Shown: positions 1 to 8,439, counted from the stretch's first letter. The stretch: 64,000 nucleotides of DNA from JALORV01 sp963707445 (GCA_963707445.1 CAVPPW010000023.1:1-64000), one strand, 5' to 3'. A program made the numbers and translations. Notes: generated by a model from the sequence alone, not told the origin.

Positions 1-490
1 TCGCCTGCAGCTGTTCGTCCGCCTGCGTCGTCGCTGCTTCACGGTTTGTATCGGAAGCGACGCGGTCGACCTTGGCGTCTGCCTTGCCTTTCACCAGTGC
101 GGCCTTTGCCTCCTTCACGCAAACATCTTTTGGGTTGCCCGCCAGGTCGTCGCATTTTTCCTTGGCAGCGTCGTAGGTCGCCTGAGCATGGGCAACTCGG
201 GCGTTTTCTCGAGCCTTCGTCGTATTCTTGTAGGCGGCCTCTGCGTCGGCCTTGGCGACGCTGTTCTTGCCCTTCGCCTCCGCGAGACAGATGTCCTTGG
301 CGTTTCCGGAAAGCGACGAGCATGTCTGCTTGGCGACTTTGTACTGGGCGTCGGCGTCCTTGACCGCCTGGTCATAGTTCGCCTTTGAGATCGGCGTTGG
401 ACTATGCGTCGGCGAATTCGTCTGCGCCAAGCCGGCTCCGGCGAAGCCCAGGCCAACGTTCACAAACATCGCCATCAAGAGTTTGTACAT
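1..490 (-). CDS. Secreted Ala/Lys-rich protein with paired-Cys repeats (3' end cut by window)
   Basis: The gene runs off the left edge, so its C-terminus is missing; about 163 codons are visible. The start at 490 (M-Y-K-L-L-M-A-M-F) is followed by a hydrophobic stretch ending in G-A-G-L-A-Q, a plausible Sec signal peptide, so the product is probably periplasmic. The mature part is rich in Ala, Lys and Asp. It carries two copies of the motif C-x2-L-x-G-N-x-K-D-[IV]-C-x3-A-K, each with two cysteines eleven residues apart, separated by an Ala-rich helical linker. Similar proteins in Burkholderiales are usually left hypothetical or loosely called TolA-like. No enzymatic motif is visible and I assign no function. 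The next gene, surE, lies upstream on the same strand 70 bases away. Confidence 0.7.
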   Translation of the reverse strand, partial: MYKLLMAMFVNVGLGFAGAGLAQTNSPTHSPTPISKANYDQAVKDADAQYKVAKQTCSSLSGNAKDICLAEAKGKNSVAKADAEAAYKNTTKARENARVAHAQATYDAAKEKCDDLAGNPKDVCVKEAKAALVKGKADAKVDRVASDTNREAATTQADEQLQA

Positions 491-559
491 ACATATCCCT
501 TTGAGAATCCTCATGACGCACCCCGCAAGCAACCTACATGCCGCAAGAACGCAAGATTT

Positions 560-1354
560 TCACGGTGATTCGTCCTCCTCCATCTCGGCCGTCCGTTCTT
601 CGGCTGGCGGCGCATCCAGCGGCAGCGCTGCCGTGAGCCGAGCGAGGTCGCTCAGATCTGTGAGATCCAGGCTGAGCGGCGTAATCGAGATGTAGCCACG
701 CTCCATGGCCCATAGATCGGTGCCGGGCTCGGTCTGATCGATCGGCACGACTGTGAACCAGAAGTGCTTGCGGCCCATGGGATCCTCACCGGGAACAATG
801 CGACCGTCGTAGTGGCGCACCGCCTGGCGGGTCCAGGTCATACCCCGCGGCGCTGCTGGCAGGTTGACGTTGAGCAGGCGGCCGGAGGTGTCAGCCAGCA
901 GGACGCGCAGGACGCGCTCGATATGCGGCTCGAGCGCTTTGAAGTCCGGCTCCTCTCCGCCCGGTGCCGTTGATGGCGTGCTGAGCGCGATGCCACGGAT
1001 TCCGAACAGTGTTGCCTGCTTCGCGGCCGCCAGCGTACCGGAGTGCCAGATGCTGTTGCCGAGGTTGACACCAATATTGACGCCCGACAGGACTACGTCG
1101 ACTCGCTCCCAGTTGTGCACTCCAAGCGCGACGCAGTCGGCGGGTGTCCCGTTGACTCGCCAGGCTTCAATTCCGGGGATATGCGTGGCTCGGCGGTAAG
1201 TCAACGGCCGAGACGCGGTGATGGCGTGGCTGGCTGACGACTGTTCGACGTCGGGCGCAACGACGCGCACATCACCGAAGCGCGACGCGACGCGGGCGAG
1301 CGTCGCAATTCCCGGACTGTGGATACCGTCGTCGTTGGCGACTAGGATGCGCAT
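560..1354 (-). CDS. surE: 5'/3'-nucleotidase SurE
   Basis: SurE is a metal-dependent phosphatase that dephosphorylates nucleoside monophosphates and is linked to stationary-phase survival. The 264-residue product opens with the family hallmark M-R-I-L-V-A-N-D-D-G, which supplies the metal-binding Asp pair. It also has the S-G-V-N-x-G-x-N-L-G segment and the following H-S-G-T-x-x-A-A motif. The open frame continues upstream to 1522, but that part overlaps the divergent lipid-kinase gene and has no family similarity, so I chose the ATG at 1354. Length and motif order fit an intact family member. The facing kinase gene starts about 33 bases away, so the two promoters must be very close or overlapping. 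Confidence 0.95.
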   Translation of the reverse strand: MRILVANDDGIHSPGIATLARVASRFGDVRVVAPDVEQSSASHAITASRPLTYRRATHIPGIEAWRVNGTPADCVALGVHNWERVDVVLSGVNIGVNLGNSIWHSGTLAAAKQATLFGIRGIALSTPSTAPGGEEPDFKALEPHIERVLRVLLADTSGRLLNVNLPAAPRGMTWTRQAVRHYDGRIVPGEDPMGRKHFWFTVVPIDQTEPGTDLWAMERGYISITPLSLDLTDLSDLARLTAALPLDAPPAEERTAEMEEDESP

Positions 1355-1387
1355 GGTCAGGGATGTTCGGCAAGTTTGGTGCCGCCG

Positions 1388-2281
1388 ATGAGGATTACGC
1401 TGATCCACAACCCGACCGCCGGAAGCGGTCAAGAGACGGAGGAACTCGTCCGCTTGATCGCCGACGCGGGCCACGATGTGCGTCCCCGCTCTCGAGAGGA
1501 CGGCTGGGAGCGGTCGCTGCAAGATCCGGCTGATCTTGTCGTGGCTGCCGGAGGCGATGGAACGGTCGGGAAAGTGGCCTTAGCGGCAGCAGACCACGGG
1601 CTGCCGTTTGCAGCCATCCCGATCGGCACCGCTAACAACATCGCGAAGACACTCGGTGTGCTCGGCGATGCACGCGTGCTGGTCGAGACGTGGTCGACCT
1701 CGGCGCAACCGTTCGACATCGGCGACGTGGCCGCACCATGGGGTCGGGAGCGGTTCGTTGAAGCGTTCGGTGGGGGTCTGATGGCCGATCTGATGAGCCG
1801 CCGTGACGAGATTGAAGCCGATGCGACACTGCTGGGGCGCGAGACTGATCGCGCATTGCATCTGCTATGCGAACTCATTAGGAAAGCGCCTGTGCATCAA
1901 TGGCGGATCACAGCCGACGGCTTGGATCTGTCGGGCGACTATCTCGCAGTCGAGATTCTCAACATCCGCTTCGTAGGCCCGAATGTGCCGTTTGCCCCCG
2001 AAGCCGACCCCGGCGATGGCCTGCTCGATGTCGTTCTTGTTGGCGAAGCCGAGCGCCAAGCGCTGCTTGCCTATGCCGAGACCCGCCTGAACCTGGCAAG
2101 CGGTCAGCCGCCCGAGTTGCGGGTCACAAGGGCGCGCCGAGTCGAAGTGGTCGCGCCTGCCCGGGCGCGCCTCCATCTTGATGACCGGAACTGGCCGTCC
2201 GCACGGCCGCTCGCCGCTGCTGCAGCGTTAAGCGTGAACTGCCTGGGCGGCGCGGTGACGTTCGTCGGTGGCCCATCCTGA
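1388..2281 (+). CDS. Diacylglycerol kinase-family lipid kinase (YegS/BmrU-like)
   Basis: The product (297 residues) belongs to the DagK catalytic-domain family of soluble lipid kinases, which phosphorylate diacylglycerol or related lipids at the membrane surface. The N-terminus reads M-R-I-T-L-I-H-N-P-T-A-G-S-G, the typical first strand and glycine loop. It is followed by the nucleotide-binding motif G-G-D-G-T-V near residue 60 and P-I-G-T-A-N-N near residue 82. A TTG at 1376 is in frame and would add four residues; the ATG at 1388 matches the family start better. The gene is divergent from surE. The exact lipid substrate cannot be read from the sequence. Confidence 0.88.
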   Translation: MRITLIHNPTAGSGQETEELVRLIADAGHDVRPRSREDGWERSLQDPADLVVAAGGDGTVGKVALAAADHGLPFAAIPIGTANNIAKTLGVLGDARVLVETWSTSAQPFDIGDVAAPWGRERFVEAFGGGLMADLMSRRDEIEADATLLGRETDRALHLLCELIRKAPVHQWRITADGLDLSGDYLAVEILNIRFVGPNVPFAPEADPGDGLLDVVLVGEAERQALLAYAETRLNLASGQPPELRVTRARRVEVVAPARARLHLDDRNWPSARPLAAAAALSVNCLGGAVTFVGGPS

Positions 2282-2433
2282 TATTGGTCACCAAACCCCG
2301 ACCATCGCTGCCGCGTGACAGGCTGGCACCGCCACGTCTTATAAATGCTCACTGCTCCTGGTTAGGAACGGGCGGCGTCGCTCCGTGGCGCAAACCGGAG
2401 CGACGCAACGCTCGCCTTCAAATCAGCGCCAAG

Positions 2434-3087
2434 TCAGCCCCGCTGGCCGGACGTGCCATAGCTGTCAGATCCGGTCGTGCCGTGATTGTCGGGGGCCGAA
2501 GAACTCGGGTTACGGTTATTGGTACTGGTCGAATTCGACGGTGTGCCGCCCATGCTGCCGCTGCCCATTGGTCCGGTTGACGTCGACGGCATCTGCGAGC
2601 CACTTGGCGTGGTGGGAGTGCTGCTCGATCCGGTCGATGTTGTCGGCGGCGTTTCGCTGCCTGTCGTTCCAGGCGTGCCAACGCGCGACCCCGTCGTTCC
2701 TCCGGCACCGGTGGTGCCAGAACTGCTACGGCTCATGTCTCCGCTGCGGCTCGAGCCCGTCGCATCGACACCCAACGCCGAAAGCGTCGCCGAATCCATG
2801 CTGTCGCTACCGGTCAAGCCCTGCCCCTGCCTGAAGTTGCGCATCGCTTGCTGCGTCTTGGGCCCCATGACACCGTCCACGGGCCCGGGGTCATAACCCC
2901 GATCCGACAGCGCTTGCTGAATCTGGCGAACCTGGTCGGAACTCATCGTGCTGTGCGCGCCGGTCGCCATGTGGCCGCTGCCGCGGCTCATGCCCGAAGT
3001 GGTGCCCGTTGTGTTCGTGCCCTCAGCGAAGGCAGCCGGCGCGAGCGCGATGCAAGCCGCCGCTATTGCCGTGGTCTTGAAATTCAT
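2434..3087 (-). CDS. Secreted peptidoglycan-binding domain protein
   Basis: The 217-residue product begins with a clear signal peptide (M-N-F-K-T-T-A-I-A-A-A-C-I-A-L-A-P-A-A-F-A, cleavage before E-G-T). A single PG_binding_1 domain follows at about residues 45-105, with Q-x-x-L-x-x-x-G-Y-D-P-G-P-V-D-G-x-x-G-P-x-T and A-x-x-x-F-Q/R-x-x-x-G-L. The C-terminal half is low complexity, dominated by Ser, Thr, Gly and Pro, and may be a linker or disordered tail. A good ribosome site (AGGAG) lies just before the ATG at 3087, which is why the longer upstream frame is not used. The role is probably cell-wall association; no catalytic domain is present. Confidence 0.82.
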   Translation of the reverse strand: MNFKTTAIAAACIALAPAAFAEGTNTTGTTSGMSRGSGHMATGAHSTMSSDQVRQIQQALSDRGYDPGPVDGVMGPKTQQAMRNFRQGQGLTGSDSMDSATLSALGVDATGSSRSGDMSRSSSGTTGAGGTTGSRVGTPGTTGSETPPTTSTGSSSTPTTPSGSQMPSTSTGPMGSGSMGGTPSNSTSTNNRNPSSSAPDNHGTTGSDSYGTSGQRG

Positions 3088-3197
3088 GATGATCTCCTGC
3101 TTCGTGTGTACATATTGCTCGCCGCGTGATCGCCCGGCCCCGGGCACAGGGCGCACGACGACGAGAGCTGGATATACATTTACATTTGGCAAGCCCT

Positions 3198-3229
3198 GTG
3201 CCACGCGCGCGTATCCGCGCGCGCGGCAC
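3198..3229. terminator. Strong GC-rich hairpin downstream of exonuclease III gene
   Basis: A 14-base stem (GTGCCACGCGCGCG paired with CGCGCGCGCGGCAC, one mismatch) closes a TATC loop. It starts 17 bases past the stop codon of the leftward exonuclease III gene and lies upstream of the next leftward gene. There is no T-run after the stem, so an intrinsic terminator is likely but not certain; it could also be an mRNA-stabilising 3' hairpin. Confidence 0.5.
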
Positions 3230-3245
3230 GCCTGCTTTCAGCGGG

Positions 3246-4094
3246 CTATTTTTTCTCGCACACGTTCTTGTCGTTTTCGTTCGTCTCGGTGATCGTTCTC
3301 GCCATCGCGACTACTGCATTCGCTGCGGGCGCGAGTTCAATCCAAACCGGTGCGTGATCACTGGGCTTGTCGCGGCCGCGGCAGTGCTGGTCGACACCGG
3401 CAGCGCGCAGCCGTTCGGCGGCGATGCCATTTAGCAGCAGAAAATCGAGACGGAACCCGGCACCGCGCCCGAACGCATGCGCGTTGACCCAGAACGAATA
3501 CATACGCTGCGTCGGGTGCAACAACCGCACCGCATCGACCCAACCCTGTTCCAGCAGCCGGCCAAAGGCCGCTCGGGTTGCCGGCTGCATCACCGCGTCG
3601 AAGCGCCACGCCCAGGGGTTGTAGACGTCGAAGTTGGTCGGGATCACGTTGAGGTCGCCCGCGAGGATTACGGGCCAGTCGTGCGCAATCAGATCGGCCG
3701 CATAAGCGATGAAGCGATCGAACCAAGCGAGCTTGTAGGCGAAGTTCGGGCTCCCGGTCGGGTTGCCGTTCGGCAGATAGACCGAGGCGACGACCAGGCC
3801 GCCGACATCGGCCTCCAAATAGCGCGCCTGGCCATCGGCATCGTCGCCGGGCAAACCACGCCGCCGCTCGTGCGGGTCGCCGTCCCGCGCAAGGATTGCG
3901 ACGCCGTGGTGCGAGCGCTGCCCGTGCCAGATCGCGCCGTAGCCCGCAGCGCGCAGCGGCTGCGCCGGAAATTTGGGATCGGAGGTCTTGATCTCCTGCA
4001 GGCACGCGACGTCGGGCTGGGCCTCGGCCAACCATTCCAGCAGGCGCGGCAGGCGACCGTTCACGCCGTTAACGTTGAAAGTCGCGATCTTCAT
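3246..4094 (-). CDS. xthA: Exodeoxyribonuclease III / AP endonuclease
   Basis: This enzyme removes 3' blocks and cuts at abasic sites in base excision repair. The 282-residue product shows the endonuclease/exonuclease/phosphatase motifs in order: K-I-A-T-F-N-V-N-G at the start, L-Q-E-I-K-T near residue 40 (metal-binding Glu), G-D-L-N-V-I-P near the middle, R-L-D-F-L-L-L-N, and S-D-H-A-P-V near the C-terminus (catalytic Asp-His). The ATG at 4094 places the conserved N-terminus at residue 1; the longer frame upstream has no similarity. Its neighbours are a primase-polymerase and an ATP-dependent DNA ligase, making a small DNA repair cluster. Confidence 0.93.
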   Translation of the reverse strand: MKIATFNVNGVNGRLPRLLEWLAEAQPDVACLQEIKTSDPKFPAQPLRAAGYGAIWHGQRSHHGVAILARDGDPHERRRGLPGDDADGQARYLEADVGGLVVASVYLPNGNPTGSPNFAYKLAWFDRFIAYAADLIAHDWPVILAGDLNVIPTNFDVYNPWAWRFDAVMQPATRAAFGRLLEQGWVDAVRLLHPTQRMYSFWVNAHAFGRGAGFRLDFLLLNGIAAERLRAAGVDQHCRGRDKPSDHAPVWIELAPAANAVVAMARTITETNENDKNVCEKK

Positions 4095-4158
4095 GCCGGC
4101 AGCCGCCGAGGGCGGGCTCGCCAGCCCGGAAGCGATGCTCTTGCCTCGGCGCTCCGCT

Positions 4159-4332
4159 TCAGCGTGAACGCGAGGTCGAGCTCCTCGCACTGCGGCTGCC
4201 GGCCTTCGCCTGCCGCGATTCGGAGCCAGACCCAGACTTCGACGCCTTGCGGGCCTGGTAGCGCACTTCGTGTTCCTGCTTGCTCTGACGCGAACGGTCA
4301 GCCTTGCCGCGCTTGTTCAGATCGTCCGCCAT
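4159..4332 (-). CDS. Small basic protein, DUF3606-like N-terminus
   Basis: A 57-residue protein starting M-A-D-D-L-N-K-R-G-K-A-D-R-S-R, preceded by a clear AGGAGA ribosome site. The first 30 residues resemble DUF3606 proteins, whose usual start is M-(S/A)-D-x-x-x-K-R-G-x-x-D-R-S-R-I followed by E-x-E-V-R-Y-W. Here the E-H-E-V-R-Y part is kept. The typical C-terminal half is replaced by a Lys/Ser/Arg-rich tail that looks DNA- or RNA-binding. The function is unknown. The gene lies between the divergent xthA start and the primase-polymerase gene, and is too small to be sure it is translated. Confidence 0.55.
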   Translation of the reverse strand: MADDLNKRGKADRSRQSKQEHEVRYQARKASKSGSGSESRQAKAGSRSARSSTSRSR

Positions 4333-4488
4333 CTGCATCTCCTTTCGGGTCGGAGTGAGAGGTTTGCAAGCATCGTGCCCGCCGTTCGGCGAAAGCGCTC
4401 GTTCCCAGACCTTCACTTCGATCGCTCGTTCGGATCGGTCTGCAGTCATGGCGCGGCCGAAGGGAGCGGCTTTTGCTGCCGACTCCGT

Positions 4489-5794
4489 ATGGCAATGCAA
4501 AACGAGCAGCCGGTTGAAGTCGTCCGGATCGGCGAACGTGAGGTGTCGATTTCGAATCCGGACAAGGTGCTCTTTGCCGACGCGGGCTACACCAAGCGCG
4601 ACCTCGTGCATTACTACCTGGCGGTCGCCGAAGGCGCGCTGCGGGGTGCCGGCGGCCGGCCCAACATGATGGTGCGCTACCCGAACGGAATCGACGGCGA
4701 TTACTTCTTCCAGAAACGAGCGCCGGACAATCGACCGGCCTGGCTGCACACCGTACAGCTGCGTTTCCCGTCCGGGCGCAGTGCCGAGGAAATCGTCCCG
4801 GACGAAGCGGCGGCGCTCGCGTGGATGGCCAATCTCGGCTGTCTCGAGCTGCATCCGCATCCGGTACGCGCCGACGATCTTGAACACCCGGATGAATTGC
4901 GTGTCGATCTCGATCCGGTGCGCGGCGTGGCCTGGCCGCAGATCCGCGAAGTCGCGAAGGTCGTACGCGAAGTGCTTGCCGATCATCAGCTGATCAGGTT
5001 GGCCGAAAACGTCGGGTTCGCGCGGACTGCACGTGCTGGTGCGGATCGAGCGCCGCTGGGGCTTTGACGAGGTTCGGCGTGCCGCGCTGGCGCTCGCGCG
5101 AGACGTTGAAAGGCGGGTGCCGCAGTTGGCAAGCAGCAAGTGGTGGAAGGAGGAGCGTCACGGCGTCTTTGTCGACTACAACCAGAACGCGAAGGACCGT
5201 ACCGTTGCATCCGCCTATTCGGTGCGGCCACGATCCAATGCGACGGTATCCGCGCCACTCAATTGGGATGAAGTCGATCACTGTGAAACGGGCGACTTCA
5301 CGCTGAAGACGATGCCGAAGCGCTTTGCGAAGCTGGGCGATCGGCACGAGGGCATCGACGATGCCGCGGGATCGCTCGAATCGCTGCTGGACCTGTCGCA
5401 GCGCCACGAGCGCGACGGGCTCGGCGATGCCCCGTGGCCACCGCACTACCGCAAGCAGGCGGGCGAGCCATCACGCGCGCCACCATCGCGACGTCGCCCC
5501 AGTCATCCGCTGATTGAGGTCGCGCGGGCGCAACGCCAGCAGGACGCATTGGGTGAGTACGAGCGCTGGCGCGAACGACATCCGCAGGCGGCAGCCTATC
5601 TGCAGCCGGCCGACGTGCTGGTCGACGCGATGCGCGGCCGATCGTCGACGTGGACGCGGGTGCGAATCAATATGCGGCATGTGCCGCCGGACCTGCGGCC
5701 CGCGGCGGAACGGCCGTCGGCCGTACCGTCCGACGTTCCGGTCAGCGCTCTGTCGCGCTCCCGAAAATCTTCGCGAGCTCGTAAGGCGTCGTGA
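4489..5794 (+). CDS. Stand-alone LigD-type DNA polymerase/primase (AEP), one frameshift
   Basis: An archaeo-eukaryotic primase-type polymerase like the polymerase domain of LigD, here without ligase or nuclease domains. These enzymes fill gaps, preferring ribonucleotides, in end joining or gap repair. Visible motifs are the catalytic D-L-D in E-L-R-V-D-L-D-P-V, then S-G-S-R-G-L-H-V-L-V-R-I, then V-F-V-D-Y-N-Q-N-A-K-D-R-T. The first two lie in different frames: an extra T in CAGGTTGGCC near 4997-5001 breaks the frame, and removing it restores the W-P-K-T-S-G-S-R-G-L-H motif. The ATG at 4489 or 4495 fits the family start. The last 130 residues are a basic extension with a Lys/Arg tail. Its 3' end overlaps the convergent ligase gene by 53 bases. 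Confidence 0.85.
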
Positions 5795-6824
5795 CTTCCA
5801 GCTGATCGTAGCGACAGTCGCGCGGCTGCTTGTCGGGCCGCCAGCGTACGAACTGCGTCGCGTGCCGGAAACGATCGCCTTGCAAGTGGTCGTACTTCAC
5901 TTCGCATACGCGCTCGATCCGCAGCGGTTCCCACGACAAGTCCTTGCCGGCACTCCAGCGGCTCTGCGCCCCGGGCATCCGCGTCGCGTCGTCGGCAGCA
6001 TTGGCCCAATCGCGCCACGGGTGGCCCTGCAATGCGTCGCGCCGCAGCGGCGCCAGTTCGCTAACAAGCTGTCGGCGCATCGCCATCGTGAACGCCGACG
6101 TGACCCCGACGTGATGCAGCTGGCCGCGCTCGTCGTATAGCCCCAGCAGCAGCGATCCGACTGCATCCTTGCCGCTCTTGTGCCAGCGAAAGCCCGCTAC
6201 CACGCAATCGGCCGTGCGCACGTGCTTGACCTTGACCAGCGCCCGCTTGCCCGGCTGGTAGGCGAGCTGCGCGGGCTTTGCGATGACTCCGTCCAGTCCG
6301 GCGCCCTCGAACTCGCGCAGCCAGCGCAGCGCCCGCACGCGATCGCGCGTCATCGGCGTCAGGTACAACGGCGGCCGCGCGTCACGCAGCAGGTCTTCCA
6401 GTGCGTTGCGCCGCACCTGCTGCGGCTGCTGCCTCAGATCGGTGTTGTCGATCGCCAATGCATCGAAGGCGACGAACGATGCCGGCATCTCGCGCGCCAG
6501 CTTCTGCACACGCGATTCAGCAGGGTGAAGTCGAAGCTGCAGCGCGTCGAAATCGAGCCCGGATGGTCCGACGATGACGATCTCACCGTCGAGCACACAT
6601 CCCGTCGGCAGCGCCGTTTCGAGCTCCGCCTGCAGTTCGGGAAAGTACCGGTTCAGTGGCCGCAGATCGCGGCTTTGAATGAAGAGATCGTCAGCACTGC
6701 GGAACACCAGCGCCCGGAAGCCGTCCCACTTGGGCTCGTAAAGAAAGTCGCCTTCGGGCACCTCGTCGGCCAGCTTGGCGAGCATCGGCTCGACCGGCGG
6801 CGCGACGGACTCACGGCGCCGCAT
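5742..6824 (-). CDS. ATP-dependent DNA ligase (LigC/LigD-ligase type)
   Basis: The 360-residue product is a complete single-polypeptide ATP-dependent ligase. The nucleotidyltransferase motif I reads E-P-K-W-D-G-F-R-A near residue 31, with Lys as the adenylated residue. L-D-G-E-I-V-I follows near residue 98 (motif III), then G-L-D-G-V-I-A-K (motif IV) and L-V-K-V-K-H (motif V). An OB-fold domain fills the C-terminal third. It has no Ku, polymerase or phosphoesterase domain. Its partner is probably the convergent primase-polymerase, whose 3' end it overlaps. No Ku gene is in this window, so the pair could serve either end joining or gap repair. The frame is intact from 6824 to 5742. Confidence 0.92.
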   Translation of the reverse strand: MRRRESVAPPVEPMLAKLADEVPEGDFLYEPKWDGFRALVFRSADDLFIQSRDLRPLNRYFPELQAELETALPTGCVLDGEIVIVGPSGLDFDALQLRLHPAESRVQKLAREMPASFVAFDALAIDNTDLRQQPQQVRRNALEDLLRDARPPLYLTPMTRDRVRALRWLREFEGAGLDGVIAKPAQLAYQPGKRALVKVKHVRTADCVVAGFRWHKSGKDAVGSLLLGLYDERGQLHHVGVTSAFTMAMRRQLVSELAPLRRDALQGHPWRDWANAADDATRMPGAQSRWSAGKDLSWEPLRIERVCEVKYDHLQGDRFRHATQFVRWRPDKQPRDCRYDQLEVTTPYELAKIFGSATER

Positions 6825-6953
6825 CGCGGGCGTTCGAACTTCGTCTGGGAGCGTTCATGACGTCCTGTGGCGCCTGCGCCAGCTCCGATCCCTCCCGAGG
6901 ACGATTTGAGCAGTCCCGGCGCCCGCGGACGGCACGCCGATTACCAACGAGGG

Positions 6954-6975
6954 GCGGGATCAATCGTGATCCCGC
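6954..6975. terminator. Perfect 9-bp hairpin downstream of csbD-like gene
   Basis: GCGGGATCA and TGATCCCGC form a perfect stem around an ATCG loop. It lies about 30 bases past the stop of the leftward CsbD gene and between it and the ligase start. No T-run follows on either strand, so terminator activity is only suggested. Confidence 0.4.
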
Positions 6976-7003
6976 GCCCGCTTTGTTCGTCGATCAGCCT
7001 TTG

Positions 7004-7183
7004 CTACTTGGAGTCTTTCTTGATGTCTTCCTTGACGTCGCCGAAGGTACTGCGCGCTTTGCCGCCAGCCTTTTCGAGCTTGCCTTCGACCTCGAGGTCC
7101 TTCTGATTGGTGGCCTTACCCACCTCTTCCTTGATCTTTCCAGTTGCTGTGTTGACGCGTCCCTTGACCTGATCCTTGTTCAT
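7004..7183 (-). CDS. CsbD family stress-response protein
   Basis: A 59-residue protein starting M-N-K-D-Q-V-K-G and containing the CsbD pattern K-G-x-x-x-x-x-x-G-K-x-K-E-x-x-G, followed by L-x-x-x-G-K-x-x-x-x-x-G-K-A-R and ending D-V-K-E-D-I-K-K-D. CsbD proteins are small, highly charged and helical; they are induced by general stress, but their molecular role is not known. A ribosome site (AAAGGA) precedes the ATG at 7183. Nearby genes include a histone-like protein and hemerythrin, consistent with a stress-protein neighbourhood. Confidence 0.88.
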   Translation of the reverse strand: MNKDQVKGRVNTATGKIKEEVGKATNQKDLEVEGKLEKAGGKARSTFGDVKEDIKKDSK

Positions 7184-7470
7184 CGACAGTCCTTTCAGTC
7201 CGGCTACTCCCGGGTGATCGCTTCTGCAACGGGCGTGCCCATCCGAGCCTCCGCTGCGCGTCGATTCAGCGAGACTTTAGCTCGCCATCGGACGGTGACG
7301 AGGCCGTAACCGAAGACCATATCGCGCACTGGCGAATACGCACCGTTCACGACGCGTAGGACGCGAAGCGTCATGGTCCGCAACAGTTCGCTCGACCACA
7401 CGCAAGCTGGGTGAGGTGTCGGTACGTTTTCTGCTCGTGTAAGAACGTGCTGAACAACGAAGGGAAGTAG

Positions 7471-7731
7471 ATGGCAACGCGCAGGAAAGCGGGACAAAAG
7501 AGTGCCAAGAAGGCCACTCGTCGAACATCCGCAAAGAAGACCGCGAGTCGCAAGTCAGCGACGAAGACGACGGCTCAGAAGAAGGTGAAGAGAGCCATGC
7601 ATGAGCGGAAGGCCGGCACGCTTCGCAGCGGCAAGTCTGGAAAAAAGGTCACAAGCCGCAAACAAGCGATCGCGATCGGATTGTCCGAGGCCCGCAAAGC
7701 GGGCGCGAAGGTTCCGAAGAAAAAGTCCTAA
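7471..7731 (+). CDS. DUF6496 histone-like basic protein
   Basis: An 86-residue, strongly basic protein. The N-terminal half consists of Lys/Ala/Arg/Thr repeats like bacterial histone H1-type tails. The C-terminal half carries the DUF6496 signature K-R-A-M-H-E-R-K-x-G-T-L-x-S-G followed by K-V-T-S-R-K-Q-A-I-A-I-G-L-S-E-A-R-K-A-G. The family is presumed to bind nucleic acid, but direct function is not established. A good ribosome site (GAAGGGAAG) precedes the ATG. The gene stands alone, with a small hairpin directly after its stop codon. Confidence 0.85.
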   Translation: MATRRKAGQKSAKKATRRTSAKKTASRKSATKTTAQKKVKRAMHERKAGTLRSGKSGKKVTSRKQAIAIGLSEARKAGAKVPKKKS

Positions 7732-7748
7732 TTCAGGCGCGGCCTGAA
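7732..7748 (+). terminator. Short hairpin immediately after the DUF6496 gene
   Basis: TTCAGGC and GCCTGAA form a perfect 7-bp stem with a GCG loop, beginning one base past the TAA stop. The stem is short and no T-run follows, so this is a weak candidate terminator. Confidence 0.3.
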
Positions 7749-7803
7749 GTTGCGTGCTGTGGCGTCGACCGGACAGATCAGGCTGGCGCACAGCACTCTA
7801 GCT

Positions 7804-8208
7804 TTAGTGATTCCGGCGTCGACGCCAAGGCAGGTAGAACCAGAGTGTCGCAAAGACCGCCAAGGCACAACCGGCGCTGACCACGCCTGCATTGAAGCTC
7901 CCGAGAATTAACGTCGTGACCACAAGAAGCTCCAACGAGAGGGCAGCCCCAAAGACCCCCATCGCAACCGTCAGCAAAACCGCGGTCATGTCTAAGAAGT
8001 GAGCCGTGACGATTCGTGGTTCAGCGATGCGATCGTAGGCCGCCGGAGTCATGATCAGAGCGATTGCCATCACAACTAACGTAATGGACACGTAATGAAG
8101 GATGCGAAGCGGGAAGTCCATCGCGGCAAATCGATCGTTGAACACGGCGATCAATTGGAAGCCAAAGACGGCTTGGATCCCTGACAGCACCATGCGGGCC
8201 CTCGTCAA
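7804..8208 (-). CDS. DUF6328 family four-helix membrane protein
   Basis: A 134-residue inner-membrane protein with about four hydrophobic segments and a basic tail (W-R-R-R-R-N-H). The start region R-x-V-L-S-G-I-Q-A-V-F-G-F-Q-L-I-A-V-F, followed by F-P-L-R-I-L-H-Y, and M-T-P-A-A-Y-D-R-I, matches the DUF6328 family, whose function is unknown. The frame opens only at 8229, so translation probably begins at the TTG at 8208 or the ATG at 8193. Gene order suggests no partner. The upstream region faces the divergent membrane-protein gene at 8440. Confidence 0.75.
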   Translation of the reverse strand: MTRARMVLSGIQAVFGFQLIAVFNDRFAAMDFPLRILHYVSITLVVMAIALIMTPAAYDRIAEPRIVTAHFLDMTAVLLTVAMGVFGAALSLELLVVTTLILGSFNAGVVSAGCALAVFATLWFYLPWRRRRNH

Positions 8209-8439
8209 GAGAGTTGCGCGCCTGATCCTTCAAGGAAACTCGCTCGGAGTTGAAGGTTTCCGGTCGGGCGAGAACTTCTTGATGCCATGGTGAGTCTGCG
8301 AAACAAAATCGCGCCAGGTCTCGTGCTGTAGCAGCAAGTATTGCGACCGTGAATCGAATCGACAGCCGCGGTGGCTCGGCGTCGCACCGCGGTACGGTAC
8401 TTGCTTTCGCGTCAGTCGGTCCTTTTACGCGGAGCTTCC

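Noticed and set aside
3477..4358. Long plus-strand open frame opposite exonuclease III
   Set aside because: It is an antisense shadow in GC-rich DNA: it has no family similarity, while the minus strand encodes an intact exonuclease III.
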